Assembly: GCA_964344895.1 (NCBI GenBank)
Contig: CAYFPB010000017.1
Location: forward strand, 1-18,604
DNA from: UBA6164 sp964344895
GTDB taxonomy: Bacteria; Patescibacteriota; Gracilibacteria; BD1-5; UBA6164
Length of the DNA stretch: 18,604 nucleotides
Reading direction: 5' to 3'
Below, piece after piece: positions 9,468-18,500 of this stretch; position 1 is the first letter of the stretch; every line of letters begins with the position of its first letter. The translations under genes were made by a program, and so were the position numbers. Under the pieces are notes generated by a model. It was not told where the DNA came from, did not search any database, and was given only the letters and a program-made list of their open reading frames with translations.

Positions 9468-9749
9468 ATGGCTAAAAAATTAACTAAATACAAGGTCATA
9501 ACAGTATATTGTAAATGCTGAGAAAGGCTTGTGAAATACAAAAAAGGTCCTGGTAGAACTTTATTAAAAATTCATAGAGATAGGATTACTAAAGATTATC
9601 AAGGGATTTTTCTTGATAATTATGAAGCTGAATGATCAGATATTATGTGTAAATGATGTTGAAATAGAATATCAACAGTTAAGAGAGTTAATGGTAAATA
9701 TATAAATAAAGTAAATAGATGAAACTTAGGTATAATTAGAAAAAGTTAA
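9468..9749 (+). CDS. Small zinc-ribbon protein
   Basis: 93 residues, basic. Two cysteine knuckles, CKCG (Cys15, Cys17) and CKGCG (Cys61, Cys64), enclose a Lys/Arg-rich segment (KYKKGPGRTLLKIHRDRI) and suggest one zinc ribbon. The C-terminus (NGKYINKVNRGNLGIIRKS) is also basic, so nucleic-acid or ribosome binding is plausible (inference); no specific family is assigned. The glycines in CGE and CGN are encoded by TGA. It lies 28 bases after the preceding gene and is probably the last gene of the helicase-sigma unit, because a strong promoter for the next gene follows directly. No classical terminator is visible after it. Confidence 0.75.
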
Positions 9750-9751
9750 AC

Positions 9752-9779
9752 TTGACTTTTATATTACAATAATTATAAT
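9752..9779 (+). promoter_or_regulatory. Sigma-70 promoter for the two small unknown genes
   Basis: TTGACT (9752-9757), a 16-bp spacer and a perfect TATAAT (9774-9779) give one of the clearest promoters in the window. The predicted leader to the ATG at 9807 is about 20 bases and has no Shine-Dalgarno sequence. The first bases, TTGACTTTTATATTA, closely resemble those of the promoter before the RhuM-Fic gene. Confidence 0.7.
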
Positions 9780-9806
9780 GCTTAAAATTAATTAATAAAC
9801 AGAACT

Positions 9807-10127
9807 ATGAGATTATTAGTAGAGGCTGTATCTGAAAACGAGCAAGAGCCTATTATATTTGTAATGGATACAAAAGATATAAGTGATAAAGTAGATGAAT
9901 TAGTAAAATGAAAAACTGATTTTGATTTGAATAGAATAAAAAATATCATAAGTGATGAGACTTTTACTTATCAAAAAATGATAATGTGACTACTTGATAG
10001 TGATGTATTAATTGTTACATTAATACAAATAGCATTACTAAGAAAACTTGATGATATGTGAGATTCAATTTGAGAAGATTCAAATATAAGAATAGATAGT
10101 ATTACTGAAATTTGATGATTAGCTTAA
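9807..10127 (+). CDS. Small acidic protein of unknown function
   Basis: 106 residues, not recognised. It starts with a beta-rich segment (MRLLVEAVSENEQEPIIFVM), followed by predicted helices with a hydrophobic stretch, SDVLIVTLIQIALLRKL. That stretch is too short and too interrupted to call a membrane segment with confidence. The protein is acidic overall, and seven glycines are TGA codons. It has its own promoter at 9752-9779. The next gene begins 12 bases after its stop, so the two form a bicistronic unit ended by the terminator at 10542-10580. Confidence 0.65.
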
Positions 10128-10139
10128 TAATAACTAAAA

Positions 10140-10553
10140 ATGAATAAATTTGATAAAACTATATCTAGGCTTGAGTTTTATAAGCAAAGAACTAGACAAT
10201 TAAGAGAAAAAACTAGGCAGATTTGAGATGAAACAAATAAACTAAGAGAGGAAATGTGAATGAAAACTTTAGAGCTTATAGAACAAGAACCAATTGAAGT
10301 AAAGCAAACTCCTGTTATTAAAAGACAGGTTATTATTAGAAAAGATTCTAAAACAAAAACTAGTATGACTAAGTTTGCTAGTCAATTAAATATTGCTTTA
10401 GATAAAGCAGTTATAAATAAGTCCTCTCATTGAGGTGCAGTGTGTGAGGTAAATATACAAGAGGTATCAAAAGTATGATTACATCAAAATCGCTTTTGAT
10501 TACTTAATTATTTATGAATCAATCCAGAAAAATATAATAAACAAAAAAACTAA
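10140..10553 (+). CDS. Small basic coiled-coil protein of unknown function
   Basis: 137 residues, not recognised. The first ~50 residues form a likely coiled coil (KTISRLEFYKQRTRQLREKT...), followed by a basic stretch (VIKRQVIIRKDSKTKT) and a C-terminal part with KFASQLNIALDKAV and NRFGLLNYLGINPEKY. The high charge suggests a scaffold or nucleic-acid partner, but nothing specific can be claimed. It follows the 106-residue gene by 12 bases. Its last codons and TAA lie within the left arm of the terminator, and therefore within the left copy of a 38-bp repeat. Confidence 0.65.
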
Positions 10554-10580
10554 AAATTTTACATTTTTAGTTTTTTTGTT
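10542..10580 (+). terminator. Rho-independent terminator, left copy of the 38-bp repeat
   Basis: 15-bp perfect inverted repeat: 10542-10556 (CAAAAAAACTAAAAA) pairs with 10564-10578 around the 7-base loop TTTTACA. The right arm is itself a T-tract. Bases 10543-10580 recur without change at 11611-11648, after the next gene. Confidence 0.8.
10543..10580. repeat. 38-bp direct repeat, copy 1
   Basis: Identical over 38 bases to 11611-11648. The two copies bracket the RhuM-Fic gene. Each works as the terminator of the gene before it, and flanking identity stops sharply on both sides. Confidence 0.9.
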
Positions 10581-10605
10581 TGACTTTTTATATTAAGTGT
10601 ATAAT
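10580..10605 (+). promoter_or_regulatory. Likely promoter for the RhuM-Fic gene
   Basis: TTGACT (10580-10585) and TATAAT (10600-10605) lie just beyond the terminator. The 14-bp spacing is short for sigma-70; TATAAG at 10605-10610 would give 19. The predicted leader to the ATG at 10638 is about 25 bases. Confidence 0.45.
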
Positions 10606-10637
10606 ATAAGTATATATTTAGTATTTAATAAAAAAGT

Positions 10638-11612
10638 ATGGAAAACAAATGAGAAATTAAGATTTATAAAAATAAATCTTGAGCTGATATTCAAGTTAAA
10701 CTTGAAAATGAAACAGTATGGTTAACTCAAAATGATATGCAATTATTATTTTGAAGAGATCAATCTGTTATATCTAGACATATAAATAATGTTTTTAAAG
10801 ATAAGGAATTAGATAAAGAAAGCAATATGCAAAAACTGCATATTGCTAATTCTGATAAACCAGTGGCTTTTTATAATTTGGATGTAATTATATCAGTATG
10901 ATATAGAGTTAAATCTTTACAATGAACTCAATTTAGAATATGGGCAAATAAAATTTTAAAAGACTATTTAATAAAATGATATTCTATAAATAAAAAAAGA
11001 TTACAAGAAAAATGATATAAAGAGTTGGAACAAACTCTAGATTTATTTAAAAAAACTCTTAAATCATGAAATCTAACTCAAGATGAAGCAATATGATTAC
11101 TTGATATAATTACAAATTATACAAATACATGGTTGTTATTACAAAATTATGATGAAGATAAATTAGTTAAAGAAGGTAAAACTAAAAAATTGAATTATAA
11201 ACTTGAATCAAAAGAGTCTTTTGATAGCCTTATGGAATTAAAACAAAATCTTATTAATAAAAAAGAGGCTACAGATCTATTTGCTAGACTAAGGGATCTA
11301 GATTGATTACAAGCAATATTTTGAAATATTTATCAAACTTTTGACTGAAAAGAGTTATATAACTCTGTTGAAGAAAAAGCTGCTAATTTATTGTATTTTG
11401 TAGTTAAAGATCATCCTTTTATTGATGGTAACAAAAGGAGTTGAGCATTTTTATTTATACTATTTTTAGTTAGGAATCATATATTATTTGAAAAAGATTG
11501 AACTAAAAAAATAAATGATAGAGCATTAGTTGCTATTACTCTTTTGATAGCTGAATCAAATCCAAAGGATAAAGAAATAATGGTTAGATTGCTGATAAAT
11601 CTTATAAATTAA
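10638..11612 (+). CDS. RhuM-Fic fusion protein (Fic-domain AMPylase-like)
   Basis: 324 residues, full length. The N-terminal ~120 residues match the RhuM family (ETVWLTQNDMQLLFGRDQSVISRHINN, then ANSDKPVAFYNLDVIISVGYRV and FRIWANKIL), which has a KilA-N/Bro-like look and probably binds DNA. The C-terminal half is a Fic/Doc domain with an intact catalytic motif, HPFIDGNKRSGAF (259-271), containing His259, the acidic Asp263 and Arg267. Fic enzymes with this motif usually transfer AMP from ATP to a hydroxyl of a target protein; the target here is unknown. RhuM-Fic proteins commonly occur as accessory genes and may act as toxins or regulators. The gene has its own promoter and lies between identical 38-bp terminator copies, directly before ssrA, so it looks like an inserted cassette. 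A perfect 11-bp inverted repeat lies inside it at 10821-10847. Confidence 0.9.
10821..10847. repeat. Perfect 11-bp inverted repeat inside the RhuM coding part
   Basis: AGCAATATGCA (10821-10831), spacer AAAAC, then TGCATATTGCT (10837-10847). It lies in codons for SNMQKLHIANS, within the RhuM part. It could be an operator for the gene's own DNA-binding domain, an RNA hairpin, or chance in AT-rich coding sequence. Confidence 0.6.
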
Positions 11613-11648
11613 AAAAACTAAAAATTTTACATTTTTAGTTTTTTTGTT
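11611..11648. repeat. 38-bp direct repeat, copy 2 (terminator of RhuM-Fic)
   Basis: Exact second copy of 10543-10580. It overlaps the RhuM-Fic stop codon (11610-11612) and forms the same hairpin with loop TTTTACA. The ssrA -35 box lies in that loop, and the -10 box begins at the repeat's last base. Confidence 0.9.
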
Positions 11649-11653
11649 ATAAT
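11626..11653 (+). promoter_or_regulatory. Promoter of ssrA, overlapping the upstream terminator
   Basis: TTTACA (11626-11631, five of six consensus bases), a 16-bp spacer and a perfect TATAAT (11648-11653). Transcription would start near 11660, a few bases before mature tmRNA position 1 (11665), as expected if RNase P trims the 5' end. Confidence 0.6.
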
Positions 11654-11664
11654 GCTTTGTATGT

Positions 11665-12128
11665 GGGGCTAATCTTGGTTTCTATCGGGAGATCAGCTCG
11701 GGTTATATGCTATCAGGGAGATGTCTTTGGCTTCCTACTTAATCAATCATAGACAACAATAAGTGCTAAAACTTATGATAGAGCAAAAGCTAGCTTAGCT
11801 AACTTTGCTGCTGGTCTTAGAACTCCAGCATTCGCTACTGCCTAACCAATCTGGCATAGCTTGTAGCCTTCTATAATGATGAGCGCCGATTGGCCTGCTA
11901 CATAGTCTTTAAAAACTTCGACTCTTAAGGTTTTACTGACTTACTAAAATAGGGTTTTTTCATAGAAATTTTCTGATATATTTTGTTTTATGAAAAATAC
12001 TTAATAATATATCTTTATGTGTATTTTTGTTTGTTTTCATGTTCACATAAATATTAAAATAAACTATGATAGTAGAAGTATTTTCTTAGCCTTCCGAGAC
12101 GTCGGTTCAAATCCGTCTAGCTCCACCA
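11665..12128 (+). ncRNA. ssrA: Transfer-messenger RNA (tmRNA)
   Basis: About 464 nt, long for a one-piece tmRNA. The tRNA-like ends are clear: 5' GGGGCTA pairs with TAGCTCC, followed by an encoded ACCA, and the T-arm carries GGTTCAAATCC. The long helix that links the tRNA domain to the rest is visible: CTCGG (11697-11701) pairs with CCGAG (12094-12098), and TGCTATCA (11708-11715) with TGATAGTA (12067-12074). The tag frame is 11765-11842 with TAA at 11843-11845. The 3' part (11945-12060) is very AU-rich and may explain the length. The product rescues stalled ribosomes together with SmpB. Its promoter overlaps the terminator before it, and a bidirectional terminator follows 15 bases after CCA. 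Confidence 0.95.
11765..11845 (+). other. tmRNA tag-peptide reading frame
   Basis: Resume codon GCT and 25 further codons, then TAA. The tag is 26 residues, beginning AKTYDRAK and ending TPAFATA. Most bacterial tags have 8-15 residues and end in LAA-like sequences; only mollicute tags are similarly long. No TGA is used; the single Gly is GGT. The exact resume codon is inferred from frame openness and its place after the AATAAGT stretch. Confidence 0.7.
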
Positions 12129-12143
12129 ATTTTCGCTAATAAT

Positions 12144-12175
12144 AAAAAGATAGATTTAAAAAATCTATCTTTTTT
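12144..12175. terminator. Bidirectional terminator between ssrA and the protease gene
   Basis: A 14-bp perfect stem (12144-12157 with 12161-12174, left arm AAAAAGATAGATTT) and a 3-base loop, with A-run and T-run on opposite sides. It can therefore stop ssrA from the left and the convergent protease gene from the right. Confidence 0.85.
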
Positions 12176-12180
12176 ACTTC

Positions 12181-13353
12181 TTAATAAAACAATTCTCTTA
12201 TTCATTTAACTATTTTTTCAACCCAAGTAAGTCTTTCTTCTTGTTCTTTTATCTGAGCTTTTAGTTTAATTATTTCAGTATTTTGATCTGTTAATCTTTT
12301 TTCTAATTGTATAATCCTAGTAGCTAACTCTAAATCTATATTAGTTCAAGGAGATGGAGTAACTGGTGTTGGGGTTACTGTAGGGGGAGTCACTACTTCT
12401 TTTTCAGAGTTATTATCTCATGATTCTTCTATAGGAGTTGGTTCAATAGGCGTTGTAGGAGAGAACTCTCAGTTTACTTCTTTAGCTTTTTGTACTGCTT
12501 TATAAGCATTTATAGCTACATCTCATCATTTATCTAACTCATCTCAAGTCTCTATAATTATACTTCTGACTTGTTCATAAGTCAAATTTGGATTTACTTC
12601 TAGCATTAGAGCTATAAGGCTTGATACTTGAGGAGCAGCAAAGCTTGTTCATGTTTTTCTATGGGTTCATCCATAAGAATCTAACATTTCTGGATAAAAT
12701 CATTTACCAAGTATTTCAGTTGTATTTATTATGTTGTGATAAAAGTTACTTTTAAATCTATATCATGTTCAATCTTTAAAACTAGTATGGGTATAATAAC
12801 TTCATACACATATAATACTATTATCTTCACAGTGGTATGAGTTTGCTAGTTTAACTTTGTTATTTAAAGTTGTAACTATCATTATACCAGAATCAGCTAA
12901 TTCTTTTAATTTTGCTGAAAAATCTTTGTTTCTATATGTAGTACTTATGTTTACAATCTTTATATCTCATCTTTCTTTTATCTTATCTAGTATTCATACT
13001 AATTCACCATATCTACATGATGAAGCACTACAGTAGTTATACCTAACCACTTCAGCACCTGGAGCATAACCAACTATTCATCAGTCATTATGACTTGAAG
13101 ATATAAGACTTTCTATTCATATTCAATGGTAATAGTTATTTTCAAAACTATCTATTACTGCTATTTTTATTCATTTACCTGTAGCTAGATCCCATGCATC
13201 ATAAAAGTTTGGCTTTTCAAATGATGAGTATCTTGTCGAATTATAATATGTATCTCACTTATTTCATTCAAAGTCTAGCTCACTTGGAATATATGCATAC
13301 GTATTTGTGTATGTTACTAATGTTAGAATTAGTAGGGTTAGAGTTTTTTTCAT
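12181..13353 (-). CDS. Secreted subtilisin-like (S8) serine protease with coiled-coil tail
   Basis: 390 residues. A signal peptide is clear (MKKTLTLLILTLVTYTNTYA, probable cut after Ala20). The S8 catalytic triad can be read: Asp68 in IAVIDSF, His76 in YYHGIGIES, and Ser237 in KTGTSFAAPQV; a candidate oxyanion Asn lies at 164-165 (TTLNNK). No propeptide domain is evident, and the domain of ~240 residues is compact. After it come a Pro/Thr-rich linker (~284-330) and a C-terminal coiled coil (~345-390), which could tether the enzyme to the envelope or to a partner. The stop lies six bases from the bidirectional terminator. The gene is the last of three - strand genes for exported proteins, so its substrates may be its neighbours (inference). 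Several active-site-region glycines are TGA codons. Confidence 0.92.
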
Positions 13354-13423
13354 AGGGGATTTGGGTTAGAGAATAATTTATAAATTTTAATAACAAGATA
13401 AATAAGAACTTTATTATATTATT

Positions 13424-15493
13424 TTAGTTTGAAAATAAATCTTTAATATTTCTTTTAATATCTATAATAATTTCTTTTTTCTTTATTATATCTTTTTCAG
13501 ATATAAGTGTATCAATTTTTAATAATATAATATTTCTTTTTATTATAATTGAATTATTAATATCTTTTAAAAAGATATATTTATCTATTTTTTTTATTAC
13601 CTTATTAGTTAAATCATTTTTAGATTTTAATAAGTTAATTTTTTTATGAGATATAATTTTACTTTCAATATCCCAATTTTCTTTAATTAAATTATTATAA
13701 TTTTTAAGATAATAATTCATTTCTGAGTATGATTTTTTTATATCTATTAATATATTTTTCATCTCAGTTTTATTTTTATTTATATAATTTTCTTCAAATA
13801 GATATAATGATTTTTTAAACTTGTCAGAAGCTTGTTTATAATTTTCTAAATTTTCTAAAATAGAGATACTAAATTGAGAATATATTGATATTTTTTTGAT
13901 GTCTGCTTTTATTTTTTTAGATATTATTTTATCTATTTTTTGAAATTTATTTGTTTTAAAAACTATAATATTTGTATCAGTATTTACTACATTATTTACA
14001 TTTATAATCTCACATGTTTTTCCTAATTTTCATCAAATACATGTAAATCATGGCTTTTTATACCATTTAAATAATGTAGTTGATCCAGCTACAGATTTAC
14101 ATATTAACTGATTATCTAAACATTGAGGATAACTAGTTCAACCTCATCAACCACCTCATCATCACCCTCAAGCACTACTTGATGAATTAGTACTTGTGTT
14201 TACTTCTACTAATGATACAAAACTAGTTAAATGGTTTGTTTTAAAACATAATATATCACTTTTTATTATTAATGAATTAGTATTAGAGTCCATATTCCAA
14301 TTTATTCAATCATTAGTTGAATAAATTTTTAATCAATTAGTAGATGTTTTTCAATTTGCTGGCATACACAATTCTATATCTCAATTAAAATTAACAGGAA
14401 TATTGGTAGGAATCTCTATAGCAGAATTTATTATAACAGTTTTATTTGATAAATTTTTATCTATATCATTTTTTATATCATCATTTCTTGTTAATTTTAT
14501 TGGAGGGTTAATAATTACTCAAGTAGATGTAGCTTTTATTCACTTAGGTAAAGATAAAATTATTTTTTTATCATCATCATCCAATTCATTGTTTGGTATA
14601 AATGTTATACTATCTGTTAAATTATTATTATCAATTGATATAGGTTTTTTTGTAATAACTAAATTTGTTTCAGTTTTTATATTATTTATAACATCTAATC
14701 TTGGATATTTTATTATTGTTTTTGTTTTTGTATCCTTTACAATTAGAGAATGTTCATCTTTTCAAAAATCATCTATATTTGAAATATCTTCTTCTATTAT
14801 TCAATTAATTACTTCTTTTGCTTGAGATAAAGTTCTTACAGTTATTATTTTTGGATCTCATATTGTATCTCATTTATATGGATATACTTCTATTATATAA
14901 TTTTTATTGCTTAATAAATTATTAAAATCAATATAATTATTTACTATCTTTTGTTTTTGATTAGTTGTTTTATTATTAACAATAAATCAATCAATATTAT
15001 TTAACTTATTCCATATTATAGAAAAAGAATTACTTGTGATTTTTTCAGAATTTATTAGATTAATTTTTCATATTTGTATTATACTTTTTTTTATCGCATT
15101 TGTTAAATCTAAATTGTATTTACATAATTTTGAGCTTTGAAATACTAATTGACTATTACATCCATATCATCACTCTATAACTTTTATATCTGAATATATA
15201 TAATTATTATCTTTTAATATTACTTTTCAGGTTCAAGTAAAACTATTTATATTTAGTCTTTGTAATTCTGATGTTAAATCATTTGTTCCATAACTTCAAG
15301 TACTAGTTAGACTATATTCTCATACTATTATATGATTTTGATCATACAATGATAGTTGAGAACCTATATTAATTATATGCTCTCAACTATTTATATTTCA
15401 AAATATTGTCATAGGTATTTCTAACTTTGAATTATTATTAGCTGATACTAAAATTGGAATAAATAATAATAACATTATTATATACTTTTTCAT
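13424..15493 (-). CDS. Large secreted protein with poly-glycine tract
   Basis: 689 residues. Signal peptide MKKYIIMLLLFIPILVSA, then an extracellular region rich in Asn, Ser, Thr and Lys. Residues ~150-230 resemble a fibronectin type III-like fold (NSFSIIWNKL ... NYIIEVYPYKG). A run of 11 glycines (residues 442-452, bases 14170-14138), seven of them TGA codons, separates the beta-rich part from a Cys-containing section (PQCLDNQLICKS, FTCIGGKLGKTCEI). The last ~150 residues are a Lys/Ile-rich helical tail without a sorting signal or membrane anchor. No family is recognised; a surface or matrix role is inferred from the export signal and context. The gene lies 49 bases after the giant surface protein gene and 70 bases before the protease gene, so the three may be co-transcribed. 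Confidence 0.85.
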
Positions 15494-15542
15494 ATTTTTT
15501 ATTTTTAGTTTATAAGATATTTATTATTTTTTTATACTCTGT

Positions 15543-18500
15543 TTAATTGTTTGAGTATGATCCTAAAGATTCATTAGACATTAAATTCATTTTATAAGTT
15601 TTTCAATCTGAAGTAAATGTAATTCAATCTTTTTTTAAGCTAAAATTAGCTTCAGCCGTAGTTCCAATAGAAAATACTTCTCAATTAGTTATAACTTCAG
15701 GAGTTGTATTTATAGTAATATCTCAACTATTATTAACTATTCAAGCACCAATAGTATCTCAGCTTCAATTAGATATAGTAAAAGAACCTGTAAAAACAAC
15801 CGAATTTACTTCTATAGTTACTCATGTTAAAACAGCAGATAATTCATTACCTTCAGAATCAGTATTTGATCAACTATCAACTGCAAAAGTTAATGCAGCT
15901 GTTGAATCATTAGTACCAAATGTATTACTAGCAGAAGCAACAACTCTAATGGGAACTACATCAAAATAATTTGACATTGTATTTGTTAGATCATCTACAA
16001 CTACATCTTCTCACGAATCTACTCACTTACAATTAGAAATAGAAACATTGCTTACTAAAATATTAGAAACAGCTACACCTAGCATATCTTTACCTATATT
16101 ATTAGTTGATATAGCTAATTTTAACTCAGTAGGACTAGTAGGAAAATTTAAATCTGAAATATTATCAAAAGTAATTGTTGGTGATGTTCATATGCTAATA
16201 TCTGTAGTATGAGCAGTTGCTACAACCAGATCATTTAAATAAAGCTTTGCTCATGATACCGTTTCTTTTAAACTTGCTCAACTTAAAGTAAAAACTACAT
16301 TATCACTAGAAACAGCTTCATTTGAAGCCATGACATCTAAAGAATAAATTATAGCTTCATCTCATGCTAATATAGTTTTTGAGAATTCATTATCATTATT
16401 ATTTCCATCTCAAACTAAGGTTAAGCTTCAAGAATCTAGTATAGTTATCTCAGGACCATTTAAATTTGTATTAGCAATTGTAACAATTTGAGAGTTAGTA
16501 TCTTCTAAAGATATATTAGAAGAATCAAGAGTAACTTTTATTTTTTTTCATACTATTCAGGAATTACTTGTTGTAGATATTAGCAAGATATATTTATTAT
16601 TATCTCACTTTAATATGTTTTCTGTTAATCAATCAAAAGTAATATATCAAAGATTTATATAAGATCATTGTTTAGTTGCTAATAAATTAGAATCTAAAAT
16701 GGAATTTTTATATAGAGATATACTTGATATATCAGTACTTGTTAAATTTACTGCTGATCAAGAAGCATAATCTCATAAATGAAATTTTATAGAATCAAAG
16801 TTTAAATCTGAAGCTATACCTGCAACTATATTAAAATCTAGAGCCGTAATATTTTGAGTTCATTTAAGTACTTCTTTATTTGCAATTGGAGTATAATTTA
16901 GAGTTGCTGTAGGTTTATAGTATGTTATATCAGATATAATTAATGATGATGGTGTAATATTTGAAACAATATTATTACAATTATTATTATATATTTTAAA
17001 ATTTGTTTCATCATAAGAAGTTGTTGTACTTATTTCTTCTCATCATTTTATAGTATCTAAATAATTTCATTTTATAGTAATTATATTATCTCATTGAGAT
17101 AATGGGATAGATAAATCTGTATCAGAAAAATTATAATCTTTTATCGAATTTTGATTACCATTTAATTCATAATTTATTCATCCTTTTTCAATACTAACAA
17201 GTTCTACAGAATCAGTTACTCAAGATAAAGTTGTAGTAAGATTTAACATAAAATTACTTATATCTAATTGAAAAATATCATTATTATGTAAATTTGAATT
17301 TATTTTAAATTTTCACAATATTCAGCTTTGTACATCTTCTTGTATTATTGATACACTAGTTAATGTTATTTCTGGTTCTGGGTTATCTAAAGAATAAATA
17401 CAGGCAAGAGCATTTTCTTGTAATATATTTATTGTTCATAAATTTGATGATGTAATAGTTGTTTTTATAGAGTTTGTTTTATCTGACATGGCAGAAATAT
17501 CCATAGTATGATCTAATAAAAGACTTATAGTTCAAACAGCATTTGATGAAATATTTCATTTTATACTAAAATTTTTTGTATATCAAGCTTCTATTGATAT
17601 TGGATTAAAAGTAAAGGTAATATATTTTCAATTAAATTTGTTAATAGTTGATATTTCGTTATTATCTAAGTAAAGTTTTAAGTTACTTAAATCATTTATT
17701 TCATTCACACTACCTGTTTCTTTAAAAGTGATAGAATTTAAGTTTATGATTTCATTATTATTTCAATTATTTTTTATTTTGAAGTTTCATAATAAAGATC
17801 AGCTAGAGCTTTTTTCTACATCTGATAAAGTAGCTCATGTAGAAAAATCTAAACTAGTTGAAATTACTTCACTATTCATTCTAAAAAAATTTGAAATTAT
17901 GTATGGATTATAGTTTTGAGAATTTATTCCTAGTCATGTAATTTGTATTGCAAATTCTCAATTTATAGGATTTGCACTATTATTTACTTTAAAATAAAAT
18001 GTTTTAGTTTCTCAAGCTTTTATTGTTAATGAATTATCTAAAATTAAGTTAGCTTCTCAAGTAGCAAAGCTAAAAGATTTTACTGAAGATAATCTTCAAT
18101 TATCTGAGTAAATTCAAACAGAATCTAATATCTTATCTACTCAAAAACCAACTCTTTTTACTGTAAAATCTTTTAATATAATATCTGTATTACTTGCTGT
18201 AATATCAACTTGTAAAATATTTAATCAACTAGCATTACTTGATATATTTTTTGATCAAGGATTATTGTCAGAAATTTTAATTGTAAAATCATTTCAAGTA
18301 TATAAACTTTCTCAAGTTCATTCTCAATTTATTACTTCTATTATATTTCAACTTGCATCTGTTAAGTTTTGAACTCAACTCAAATATGTTATATCATCAT
18401 TGAATATAGCATAAGCTTTTCATTCAAACATAAAACTAACTCATGCTTCTTGTTTTGTAATAATATTATAGTTTTCTCAGAGTAATGTTCAGCTATTTGT

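Noticed and set aside
13354..13423. Possible promoter and terminator in the 70-bp gap before the protease gene
   Set aside because: It is AT-rich with several TATAAA-like strings but no well-spaced -35/-10 pair and no stable hairpin, so no feature is claimed.
14403..14825. Plus-strand ORF of 140 residues resembling a membrane protein
   Set aside because: It is antisense to the 689-residue secreted protein. The hydrophobic look comes from reversed Asn/Lys/Asp codons, and no initiation context is present.
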